Source: Rostratula benghalensis (taxonomy: Eukaryota > Chordata > Aves > Charadriiformes > Rostratulidae). From it: a DNA stretch of 64,000 nt. A program made the position numbers and the translations under genes. Positions 23,601 to 35,436 of the stretch are shown in pieces. Positions within the stretch are counted from its first letter, which is position 1. Every line of letters starts with the position of its first letter. The stretch is taken from positions 423,178 through 487,177 of the forward strand of contig VXAI01000199.1 in assembly GCA_013399305.1 (NCBI GenBank), in the 5' to 3' direction. Under the pieces are notes generated by a model. That model was given only the letters and a program-made list of their open reading frames with translations. It had not been told where the DNA came from and ran no database searches.

Positions 23601-26600
23601 CCTCAGGGATTTCTACCACAGATTTGGCTGGGTAGTGACTTTCTGACATGACTCAGGTTGTTGAGTCAGTAATCAGCAGAATTGTATTATGTAGAATTTC
23701 TACAGGTCATTTCTGGAAAACTAAATTATTTCTCTTCAGCAGGAAAAGAAGAGACAATGACAGGGGCAGAGAATAAGATCATAAGAGGAACTGGTGATCA
23801 GGTGACAGCTTTGGAACCGTGTTTCCAAGCAGACAGTTCTAATTTATGGTCCAAATACACTTCCCTTAACCCAAACTGCACAATGCCTTTTCAATAAGAC
23901 ACATTAAGTTACTCTTACTCCTAGTTACTATTCACTCTGAACAAATGTGGTGGAATTTGTTTCTAAGTGAAGAAAAAATAAGATTTTGATCTGATGTCTT
24001 TGTTTTGCCTGGATGTCAGCATATTGGGTTTTAGGAACCTGAAGGGGAACTTTCAATTAGAATTAGTCTGGTAATCAACAAAGAGAAGAAAACAGATACA
24101 CTGAAACTTACTATAGTAAAGTACTTTCGGGCTAGTCCAATGCATACAAAGACGTCAGTAACAACATGTGATTTGGAGGGCAATCTTTAATGTATCTACT
24201 CAGAACCAATGAAACTATGCGCACAAAAGTCTTTAGCAATGTAAAGAGTGATAGTTAAGCTCTAAGTCATCTCTTTGCTAGACATAAATTATTTCTTACT
24301 GTATACCCTAATCAGAATATGCTAATGGTCAAAATGAAATATGAACTTCTGAGGTATTTGGTGTGTGAAAAATGAGAACAATTCATACACGAAGGAAAGG
24401 GAAGGTAGGCAGAGAAATTCAGTAGGAAAGGTACTTATGGGAACTAATGGGATGGTGTAAATAAAGGAATAGGTCTCTTATACCTTAAACTATTCATCCT
24501 GCTTATAATATCCTGTTTCTTTTCAAAAATCATCTTAGTGGTTTCCTCTGTTCTTCCTGTTGCATCCCAAGTTCTGAGTAATTTGCACTCAACATAAAAA
24601 TAATTTAGCTATTTATGCTATTATTAGCTTTCTCTCACAGCAAGAAAAAGATATTATCGAAAGCTGATTTAGGCATCATGAACTATTTGAGTTCAAATAT
24701 CGACAGTTTGGATTAATTTGCTCTTGGCAGCTGAGAAATGAAGAGATGTTTGGTTTTGGGAATAAGAGAACCTTAAAGAGAAAAAAAAATTAACAACATC
24801 CTTACAAATTTTGAATGTATGCTACTGAGATTACAGGTACAGTTAAAGTCTGAACCAAAACGTAATTTGGAAAAAATGAAAATTCTGTGAAGTTCAGCTA
24901 ACAGATAAATCAGATATCAGTGCAAATGTAGCATGACCTACAATAACAGTAACACACAGAAAGTTTGGTTTGGAGTTCCCAATGCTTAAGGGGTTTTAAT
25001 ATCATAGCCTAAATGTAAAACATACCATAAGAAAATTTTATGAATTCCAGGTCAACTATCTCAACTGGCTTGTTCAAAACTCCATTTTGCAGCTGAAGAC
25101 GAACCTCTGCAAGAAATTCGTGAAACACTGAAGTAAAACAACCTCAAAAAGGTCTCAACACTACCTACCTACTAACTCAGGCCAGGATCTTAAGTGCAAC
25201 ATCTACAGTACTGTTCAACTACTTAAATGGTTATTGAATATTACAGAGTCCATAGTCCTTCTCTCTCACACACACCATTCACTTTGTATGAAACTGTATG
25301 TTGATCTTGTGGACTTGACTGGATACAATGCCCCTGCAATGTGGCAGAATTGTACATTGCAAATTTCACCACATATGATTCAGTTAATCAAATAATACTT
25401 TCATTATTTTAAAATCTGCACCAATAGGTAAAAAAGGAGTCACTTCTAAGGTTAAAAACCTTGGAAAATTCCATTTACCCATGCAGAACTCTATCCAGGC
25501 AGAACTATTAAAACTGGAAAAACACCAAAGGTAAAAGTGAGGACACATTAGCTCTGGTTCACGCACTTAATCTACTGTGGCAAAAAATTATCTGTCAGTA
25601 GCTGATGTGGACACATACCTTTCATTCAAGATGGTAACCTTTTTCTACTCTGTGGGGGAGGGAATGTTCATTTCCTAATAGCAGTAAGTGATCACAATAA
25701 TTTTATTCCTAGAATTATTACCGTGCCCACGGTGATAAATCACTCAACTTCTTATATTACAATACATTCAAGGATTGCATTTGCTTGCAAGTTTCATATT
25801 TCATAGTTGAAATACAGTAGAACTGATATTTTCCCTGCAGAGTAGTCCTTAATACTTTGTAGAGGGCTTGACTTTCAGAGCTTTTGTTGATGTTACTGAA
25901 AATATTGTGATGAAAGAGGCATCCCATGATACTGGTAGAATTGTTCACAAAAGCTGAAAATTGGAGCTAAATGAAGGTTAAAGAATATAAAGCATAAAGC
26001 TTGCATCTCTTACACTTACTTAGAGTTTTGTAGAATATAGTAAATGTTATTTTGCATAGGATTTAGCTGTCTGAGACATTTCAATTTTAACTAAAATGAA
26101 AGTCCATGGAAAATGGGAAATCTATTGCTAAGATTAATCATTTTAGTATCTATCGCTTTCTTTTGCTGAAGGCTGATCTTTAAATTGTGCATGATTTACA
26201 GTTCTATGGGCTGATCTTTGGATAATAAGGAAAAAGTCAGAGAAACACAGCATAAAGAGAAGAAAATTTACGTTTTTTACTTCCAAGGCATGAAGTTTAT
26301 AGAGCAATTCAAATGATGACATATCAAGGCATTATTTTGCTCTCTTAATCCAGAAATCATCCATTCCATGGCTGTGTAATGCAACATTGGCAGTGGACTG
26401 GAGTTAGCTAAGAATGAAATGGCTGCAGCAATAAAAGCTGCTTCATGTTCATGTTGGATCATACCATTTCTAACTCTGGTGCCACATGGTGACTGAATTC
26501 AGCAGCACCTTTTTGTCCATAGTTAACACAGGAAAAAGTGCAGTGGTTCTTAGGATTTTGCAGTCAAAACCAGACAATACGTACTCTATAACAAAGAATT

Positions 26601-27429
26601 AGACAATCCCCTGGTTTGATTAAGCTGGAAAATGCGGTAGTTTTCTTCTTCTATGTTTTTTTTTTTTTTCTCCCCTTTTTCTTTTTGCCACCATGTCATG
26701 AAAATTTCTGACTTTGAGTAAACAGTAAAAAGAACAGCAACTGTTTTCTACTCCTGATAAAAGCCCCGGGAAATAGAAAGTAAAGGACTTCCATCTCAGC
26801 ACTCCAAAGTTTTTACTCATTATATACTCAGTAGCTAACCAGTGAAGAAAAATGGTCCCATGTCCAGGTCACAAGATCAGAAGTAAATAGAAATGGATCT
26901 ATTACTGAGCTCTGATACAGGTCATATAACCTTGGATAAATTATTTGAGCTATTTGCACTTCCATTTTTTCCTCTTGTGTTAGAACATTCCATGTATATC
27001 ATGTGGACAGCAGGTAAGTTTTTTTCTTCACAAATGATAAGTCTAGAGAAGATTCTTAAACTAAAGATTTAAAATAGTGTGTCATTATGAATTTGTTTTC
27101 AACAGTGTCGTATAACCCCATTAGAAAATACACTATTGAGCCACTTTGGTGGCACAGCTCACTGTCCTGGATGGAAAATTGACTGATTAAAGGAATTTAT
27201 GCTACTCATCCACAGAAAAAAGACCCCACAGTCACCAGATGATCTTGTCTGGAAGTGTAATCTATCCATAAAGGGATTTTCAGCACACTGGAAGGAGCTA
27301 ATATGTATTTCTCCAGACCCCAAGCCGGCAGAGTTGGTCTAACTTTGCCACGTAGGCACTCTCCCTTTCTACTCAGAGTCATGATACGCTATGGAGACCA
27401 AAGGATTACACAGTACCTCAGTCCAGCAG
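17690..27429. other. AT-rich non-coding stretch, about 9.7 kb
   Basis: The longest featureless interval in the window. It contains a 21-A run at 23521-23541, a TTTG simple repeat at about 18749-18764, a short CA run at about 21375-21384, and a 14-T run near 26657-26670. Open frames are all short and carry no motif. I see no CR1, LTR or RNA gene. Confidence 0.55.
23521..23541. repeat. poly(A) tract, 21 bases
   Basis: A pure run of 21 A followed by an A/C-rich segment. No AATAAA lies closely upstream on the plus strand, so a retrocopy tail is not supported. Confidence 0.9.
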
Positions 27430-28050
27430 TGACCTTGGCAGGTCCCTATTCCAAATGCTTGCCAGAGCAGGCTCAGCCATGGGATCAGACCAGGTTGCTC
27501 AGGACTTTATCCCATGGGGTCTGGAAATCCTCTAATGAGGGAGATAGCATCAGCACCCTGTGCCCCACCCATGCTCCCTGGTTGTGACTGTGGGGAAAAA
27601 ATATTTTCCAGAACACAGCCTGAACATCTCCTGTTACAGCCAGCATCTTTTGCTCTCTCACCAAGCAATCCTGTGAAGACCCCATCCCCTTTTCCTGTGA
27701 TCCAGTTCTGTACATACCGGGCTGCAATTAGGTGTTGCAAAGCTGTCTCTGCTCCCACTGAATGAACCCTGGACCCATAGCTTCTCCTTGCAGGTTGAGT
27801 GCTCTGGCCCTGCTGTCCCACTGCCTCCCATGAGTCCCTCCAGTTTGTTGATGTTTCTCCTGATGATCTGGCCCAAGCAGGATGGTTCAGCCTTGGCCAA
27901 GCCATGCTAACAGTTCCCCATCACATCCTTCTCCCTCATGCACCCAGAGATGTACTCCAAGATGACTTGCTGCATTATTTTTCTGGGGACTGTGGTGAAG
28001 CTGTGCTGCTCCCTAAGTCTTTGGCAGCTCTCTGGAGGATAAAATGCTTA
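27430..28050 (-). mobile_element. ancient, strongly decayed CR1 LINE
   Basis: Minus-strand CR1 recognisable by the order of blocks rather than by close identity. 'ggtctggaaatcctctaatg' and 'tgaacatctcctgttacagc' correspond to the ORF2 C-terminus and 3' region. 'ccaagatgacttgctgcatt' plus 'tttctggggactgtggtgaa' correspond to the start of the RT region, aligning with 45357-45410 of the copy at 44110-45803. The distance between these landmarks is about 310 bases, against roughly 1 kb in that copy, so large internal losses have occurred. Frames crossing it (for example 27507-27905) do not read as CR1 proteins and are probably chance. It explains why this segment is more GC-rich than its flanks. 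Confidence 0.6.
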
Positions 28051-31000
28051 AATGACACAACTAATATATTTGGAAAAAAATAGGTTAGTGTCTTCATTAG
28101 AATTGACAAAACAGCAGCAAGCTTCAAGCTAAGAACAGGTGAAAAACAATGGTCCTTAGTTCAACCTAATTAAGTTCATTAGTTGAACAAATAGAGAAAA
28201 AAAGGTAATTAGCACCACTTCACTAGTAATGTGCTTGACACGGGATAATTAACCTTTTTGAGACTAGCATGGAGCAATGTAGTGATACAACTATGTACGT
28301 TTTCAGTCTAACTTGAAAAGCTCTGCACAATGGAGTCACCAAGACAGGCATTTAATGATTTCCTGGAGACCATGAGAGGAACATATGGAGTGACTTTAAT
28401 GGAAGTAGAAAGATGCAGTTGTTCTTAAAAGATGCTTTTAACATGTACACAATACTGCAGGAACAAAGATAAAAAAAAAAAAAAATGCTTTTTGTACTAT
28501 AATCTGACTGTATAATCTATTTTATAACACTGGCATTTTTCTGTAACAAAGAATGTTCACCTTTTTTTTTTTTGGTTTGTTTGTTTTTTAAATAGAACAG
28601 TGCTTTGATCACGTTATTAATGCCTTACTATAAAATTGGTATAGTCAATACTGTCAAATTCTTCTCAGACTATCTTTAAAAATAAAAATTGAGTACAGGC
28701 TAAACAACACACCTCCTAAGAGAGAACAAACGACAATCTGTAAACACTGTGTTTCTATTTTTCAGTTGTTTTGAACATTGTCTGGCACTGGGGTCTATTT
28801 ATTAGGGTAAAGCTTGAAAGAAAATATGTATTAGTTCACTGTTATGAAGAAACACTGCTTTGCTTACAGTATATTATGCCCTTGAGTGTCATAATGACTT
28901 TTTACCTGTATTAAATCCTTGTGTTTTTGTAATGAAATGCATGCTCTTGTGCCTTAATGAGCACTGAAACATCATTTATAATCAAAATTTATGAATCTGC
29001 AATTGCTACATTCCCCATTCACACATAACCGCTTCCAGTATAGAAGCCAACTTTATTTCTGGTGGATCAGTCACTCTGGCCTATTGGGTAAATCTTCCTC
29101 TACAAAGGAAGCTGAGGCCAGTCAAAATCATTTCTCCTAGCTGTACAGGACCTAGGACCTCACTCTCATTCTGATATTCCCTTACATAGCTGTTACAAAT
29201 CATGAATCCCTGTTGCATTGGAACCGTAACAGGACAGGTATTTTGCCATTTTCTTTGTGTGCACAAATTACTACTTATGCAAAAATTACCATTTTCTTGT
29301 TTGTAACAGTGAAAATTTGTGCGCTTGCAAAAAAAGGTGGAAAAAGCAGAACTAAGAAAGAAATAAATAATAAGACAGACTGGTTTCATAAAGCTTGAAC
29401 AGCTGGGGATAACTAAATATCTCTTTATTAAAGATCACTGTATCTAGTGATCCAAAGTCACGCTACATATTTTGCTTATTTTACAAAAAACTCGGTTTAA
29501 GATCTCGAAGATTTTTTTTTTTTTTTTTTAAATATAAAAGCTTTAAATGCTTTAAAGCTTTTCTGGTGTTGATGGATCTCACTATATGTTTTTGGAATGT
29601 CAGACATACTCTTGAACATGTTTTATACCCACCTATATTAATTTATACCATATATTAAAAACTTCCTCTACCTAGCCTGGCAGAAATCAAAATTTCCTGT
29701 AACTTACAATGTTCGTATTTGTGAATTACTATATCTGAAAATACTTCTTGTCACTTTATTATAAATAAAGAAAATCCAGTTAGCTAAGGTACACCAAAGT
29801 GAATAATTTAGGAGTATTAGAGATGATTGATCAGATTATCATCCCATTATTTTATGTATCTGAAAATAATACAGGGCTGAGGAATATAAGAGGACTTTCT
29901 TTATATCTTTGTTAATAACTGTCTTCTCATCTCTTTTTATTCCTGTGTACATAGTAATATATAGTTCATGTATATCAAATGGGTATTTTCAAATAAAATC
30001 AGGGAATCTAAATGGTTCAAACCGCCACAGGGCCATATTTATTCCAAAGAGTGAATTCAAAATGACACAGCTTGCTAATGAGTATGTCCTTGAAGGACTT
30101 AGGCTGCATTTATGCATATGTAATTCAGTTATGATGGATTCATTAAGGAAAGGCAGATATGTCCATATAACCTGAAGCCTATTTAAAGGGAACATCTGTT
30201 TTGCTAAATGAAGAGCATATCTGAACTGAGAATGAGCAAGAGAGTTTATCTTTGTACATGGAAAGAATAAAAGACAGGAGGACTTGAGACAAAATGGTTA
30301 ATTACCAGCGTCCGCTAACATGATCAATCTTATAGAAAAATTTAGTGTTTTCTGAGTTTTCTAGACCAACCCACAAATTCATGAGTAAGTATATTCACTA
30401 GGCCATTAAAATCTACAGAAATAAAAATTAATAGATTTTCCCCTATGCTCAGTTCACTTCTAATACCTCCTAATATCTCTTAATATATACCTGCTGATTT
30501 GTTCAATGTATTTTAGCATTCTTTCAATGTGCAGTATACACCAGAGAGAGGCAAAGAGAAAGACATAGCTTTCAGCCAGACATTCTGCATCTTTATACAG
30601 TCTGCCTGTGACAGATCCCCCAAAGATTCAATCTGGCACCTAATTTGGAATGAGAAGCATTTGCATCCAATATAACTGTGACAACTTCACCTCTACTTGG
30701 TTCCCCTTCTAAAGGCCAATAGCTTGAGTCTATACAGTTACAGCAAAGCCATGCAAAGCAAGTATATTACCCCATATGTAATGGTTTGATGTTAACCACT
30801 AAGAATATATTTTCTAAAATCATATTCTGCAGAAACAATCAATGACAAGGAGATATAAATAAAGCAATATAAATAAAAAACTACAGGTACAGATGAAGGA
30901 AAAATACGAAAAAAAATTGTGTCTCAACTGACTTAAAACCACACGTACTACATGTCTAGTGGTGTGTCAAGACTGTGCTAAGTCTCTGCTTTACCATGTA

Positions 31001-34000
31001 GCTTAGCAGGATCTGCAGATACCAAAGTGTGGGTGAAGTGAGATCTCATCATGACAAAAGTCCAAGCTTTGGAGAGCTTCTCCTTGACTCTTCTGATAAA
31101 GCTCATTACTTGTGCACTATAAACTTGGTTTTCTTATATTAATCCTGCTTACAACATAACGGAAAACCAGCAAGAACTTAGTTACTCTCTGCCAGTGGAA
31201 TAGGAGATTCTGGTAGAGAACAATTTATAGAGGAATTGGTTATACTCTTATTTTGCATTTTGTGCTATTTTACCACATTCTTTAAAGTAATGAATTCCGA
31301 ATTTTTTAGTTCTGGATGATTCTTAAATAAAATCTACTTTATACTTAAGTTATCCAGCAGTAAAGTTCATCGCTTCTGTCTTACCATTTCCTTTATGTAC
31401 AGCTAGCAAATTATGAAGGGAGGGATAACCCTGTGAAATGCTCAGGTTATACTTTGTATCCATCACAATTAATTTCATGAAGTTAAGGAAGGTGTAAGAT
31501 ATCCCACTGCTTTCCTCTTCTGCTCTATTGAGACTGTTGATAAGTCTTTCATGTTTTCATGGCTATTACTGTTGACATAGTGTTATTTGCATGTGTGCCA
31601 GAACTCACATTTTTAATTAAAAATAGGTCTTGAGCAGCAGCACAAGCACTGTCAGAATGTGAAATAATATTTCATGATTTTAAGGTTTTAACCATATGTC
31701 TACCTGAAACATGAGGGAAATGCATACATACTTTGCATCCTTTCCTCATTAAAATTAAAAACACTAAACAAATTAAGCATGTGCAGTTATATAAGAGTGC
31801 AAGGGAAAAAAACACTTGAGCAAAGGGTAAAAATACTTCCAGACTCACTAGAGACTGGTCATATGCTGCTGAGTCCCCTCTGTAACAGTCTCAATCTTCC
31901 CCACAACAACAGCTCCCATTCATTTAAACACTTAGGTTTACAGGTCTAAGTAGAAAGTAGGCACGAGCAAAAGTTTATGCTGTTCATTTTACAGGAAGAA
32001 TAAAATAAATAGATGAACTCTTTATTCGGTATACTAGATATAAAGAAAAAAAATTCCAAAACACCGAATTGAAGAACAAATACGACACAAAATGAAGGAT
32101 GTGGAATACCATGATTTGCCTGTTCTTTTTAGTGATTCACAGCTTCCTTAATATAAGCATACTTACAGGATATGTAGGTAAAATAAAGTGAAAAAGTGAA
32201 ATTTGTACTTATAGGCTGCAGACCACTATAGTGTTTCTGGCAAATAAGATGAAACAATAAGCAATGAACCTGTGTAAACGTAGACTTCCTCTTGTAAGGA
32301 ACTTCTTGTCCATTTCCAATAAACCAGAATGTATATCCTAAACAGGCAACTGTATTTTGATTGTGGCAAGTACACCTCATAACTCACTGCTAAACTCAAT
32401 TACAGAACACAAATTTAATTAATCCTGAATATTACCTAGCAATGAATTTAAAATGAGATACACATTATGTATAGAAATACAGTGATGGTGAATAAAGACA
32501 GTAGATGTGATTTACCCCAATTTCTTAAGCATTTTTCTTTCTGTCTTTGTTCCAACATCCACATATTTAATGCTTAAAATTCTGCTATGGAAAGCAATAA
32601 TGTACAGTGTGCTTTCCTCTTACTTGTAGGCTGGGAACAAAATTAAGATATCTAATTTCAACCTTCAGCAATCATACTATTTTTCTCTTTTCTAGAGGCT
32701 GTCTTCCTACTTCAAAATATTTCTTTTTTTTTTTTTTTCTTTTTTCTTCCTGGGAAGAACTAAGAGACAACTTCTTCATTTAGTTAAAGTAGAGGAAAGT
32801 TGCTCTTCAACTAGCTGACTACACTAATTATTTCCTCTTCTAACTAGCTACTTCTTTAAAAAAACAATTATATGACAAGAATATCAGTCAGTGACTGACT
32901 GAATAGTGAATTTTGGACCAACATTTTTTTTTTTCTTACAGTCAAGATATATAGTTCCTCCTATTACATACGCTTCTGCTAGGATAAAAAGCAAAAGAAA
33001 ACCACCAGTAAATGAAAATCTTTTGTTTAATGGATTGAAAGGCACGGTAGAATTCTGTTAAGGACACTATGAAAGGTGTAACTGTACATAGAGAAAATGT
33101 TTCCATTAAGCACCTGAGGCTGGCTGCCTTAGGCCTTTGCTAAGCAGTCAGAAAAGCAACCCTCATTTGGGAAACTCTCCTGGTATTCTCAGCTGAAATT
33201 CTGATCATTCTGCAGTCACCCTCTTGAAAGGCCATTTTTTGCCTGTTATCTGTTTCATATTCTTCTGAAGTTCACTCTGTGATTGACATCTCACGCCTCC
33301 AACATCACTCCTACATCAAAAAGCTCTTAGCACTAGCCTAGCCAATTGCCATGGTCTCACCCTTCTGCAAAAAGTGAAGTCTTTTCCCCCCTACTCAGTA
33401 ATTCCTTTTCTCTCTTTAGCCTGCACTACTGATTCTCAAAGGGGTTTTAAATCTAACGACTTCAAAATGCCAGGAGAGGAAAAAGAAAAACCTCTATAGA
33501 AGCAAAGTCTTCTGAAGAACTGGTGGATAAAGTACTTGATCTTTGTTTCAAACCAAGCATTTATAACCATAGAGAAGCTGTTTTTCTAAGGTTGCAATAG
33601 TATAAAATAATCTCAGATAATGAAAACCTAACACTGGTTAATATTATGGGAGCAGCGTTAATGAAAATGAGTGAACCTACAGGAAGCCTAACAAACTGAA
33701 GTGTAAAGTAATCTGGCAAGCATGTAGTTATGCAGACTCAGAGTTTTCCTTAGAATCACAGGAAAATTATAAAAGCCTTTTGGAAGCATTCTAATAGTGG
33801 TATGCATTTAAGGATCTGCAGGCCCAAACTTTTACCTTTTTAAATTCTAAATAATACATGAATCATAGGTTTAGCAAAATTATTTCAGTGAAGATGCTCT
33901 ACAATGAAAAATGACAGGATGAGATCCAAGGTTAGAAAAAGAGATGATAAATACTCAGTTGAAAAAATAAGTCAGGGATGAAGAAGACTAAAAATGCTGG

Positions 34001-34785
34001 ATTGGTGGAAAATGAAATACCAGCTTCTGACAATCCAGCAAATAAATTGTTTAGAAATAGTAAATAGTGTAAAAATGCTTCTTAAGTGGATTTAATTCTT
34101 AATGGCAGAAGTGGCAAAGTCTCAGCTCTGACCTTTTATCATGCAAAAGACAATGCAGAAACAGCACTTGAGGGAAAGATAGGATATACAGTTTTCACAG
34201 AGGTCACAGCTACAATACTTGCCGTCTCAAGCCTGTTGTGTCTGTGCAATGTGTTCCTCGGCCATCAGACACAGCAGAGTACATGACAGACAGGTCACAG
34301 CCGTGTCCTTTAGCTTTGCAGGATTCAGCCTTACTCAGACCTATTTAAGCATGGCTTTTAGTGTGCTTGACTATGTTTTTAGCATTAATTGTAACAATTG
34401 TGTACATTATTTTCTTAGAAAAGATACAGGCAGTCAAGATGTCTTTATGTCAACCCATTTTTATTTTTTTTTTCGCTAAGGATGACTGTAAGATGTAAGT
34501 GGATCAAACCAATTGCACATACATACCCAGTAAGAGAGGAAAAGAACTAAATTATTTCTTTCAGTGAACATCATGACAAATATTACTATTTATATAGTAA
34601 TCCTGCAATTTTTAAAGTGGTTTCCATTTGCAGAAACAGAAGTCTGGAAAAGGGTGAACACAAGTTGTGTCAGAGGCTTTATAACTATAACTATATAAGA
34701 ATAGCCGAAGAGTAAGTGTGGTTGCACAGAGAAGAGTCTTTTTCCATTTTGAAAAACAGCTGTAAAGATCTTACTTTTGCATTTT
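28051..34785. other. AT-rich non-coding stretch
   Basis: About 6.7 kb without a recognised gene. It includes T/A runs at 28472-28485, 28562-28573, 29512-29529 and 32724-32738, and a 12-bp perfect hairpin at 29536-29562. The sequence immediately left of 34786 is ordinary AT-rich DNA into which the long CR1 inserted. Confidence 0.55.
29536..29562. repeat. 12-bp perfect inverted repeat, 3-base loop
   Basis: The left arm aaaagctttaaa (29536-29547) and right arm tttaaagctttt (29551-29562) are exact reverse complements separated by tgc. An 18-T run ends a few bases to the left (29512-29529). Confidence 0.85.
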
Positions 34786-35310
34786 TCCAGTAAGAAAGCA
34801 AGAAGAGTACTTGTAGTAGGCAATTCCCTTCTGAGAGGAAGAGAGGGTCCAATATGCAGAGTTGGCCCTCATCATAGGGAAGTCTGCAGTCTACTTGGAG
34901 TCCGGATCGGAGATATCACCAGGATGCTCCCCAATCTGGTACACTCAACAGACTTCTACCTACTACTGATATTCCAGACAGGAGGGGAGGAAGATGCATC
35001 CTGTAGTCTGAGGGGAATGAAGAAAGACTTCAAGGCCTTGGGATGGCTGGTGAAAGAGTCTGGGGCGCAAGTTATTTTCTCTTCCCTCCTTCCATTTTCA
35101 GGTGAGGACATGGGACAGAATAGAAGGATCCAGTCCATAAATGCTTGGCTACGAGAGTGGTGCTACAGGCAGGGCTTTGGGTTCTTTGACAATGGCTGGT
35201 TTTATAAGACACCAGACCTAACAGTAGTACATGGGAAAAGTTTGTCTCACAGGGACAAGAGGGTTCTGGGATGGGTATTAATGGGGCTCATCCGGAGAGC
35301 TTTAAACTAG
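34786..35310 (+). pseudogene. CR1 ORF1 esterase (SGNH) domain, inactivated
   Basis: In intact CR1 elements ORF1 encodes a nucleic-acid-associated protein with a C-terminal SGNH-hydrolase (esterase) domain. The uninterrupted frame 34777-35310 (177 codons) contains most of it. The nucleophile block reads VLVVGNSLLRG (residues 11-21; Ser17 kept, but the usual GDS is GNS). Later blocks are REVCSLLGVR, KKDFKALGWLV, INAWLREWCYRQGFGFFDNG and the terminal LIRRALN. The block expected to read D-G-x-H-L-S reads HGKSLS (residues 152-157), so both the catalytic Asp and His positions are replaced. The block III Asn is not evident (FQTGGEEDA). The first ATG lies in flanking DNA, not at a true start; homology begins around SKKARRVL. 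The reading frame is intact but the enzyme should be dead. Confidence 0.88.
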
Positions 35311-35436
35311 ATTCAAAAGGGGATGGGGCTGTAGTTGGGCTTGCACCAGTGGGGCAGTGCTCTTGTACTGATGAAGACCAGGTGACCTCCCAACCCCCTA
35401 GGGTGAAATCGGTGCCCAACTCGCTCCCTGAAATGC
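35311..35436 (+). other. CR1 inter-ORF segment
   Basis: Connects the ORF1 stop (tag at about 35308-35310) to the first recognisable endonuclease residues of ORF2. It is slightly GC-richer than the flanking genome and has no separate product. Confidence 0.6.

Noticed and set aside
27507..27905. 132-codon minus-strand frame
   Set aside because: Lies within a decayed CR1 but does not match CR1 ORF2 residues; GC-richer composition makes chance frames longer.
34777..34785. ATG as a true start for the esterase-domain protein
   Set aside because: CR1 homology begins a few codons later, at SKKARRVL. The ATG comes from flanking DNA because the element is 5' truncated.
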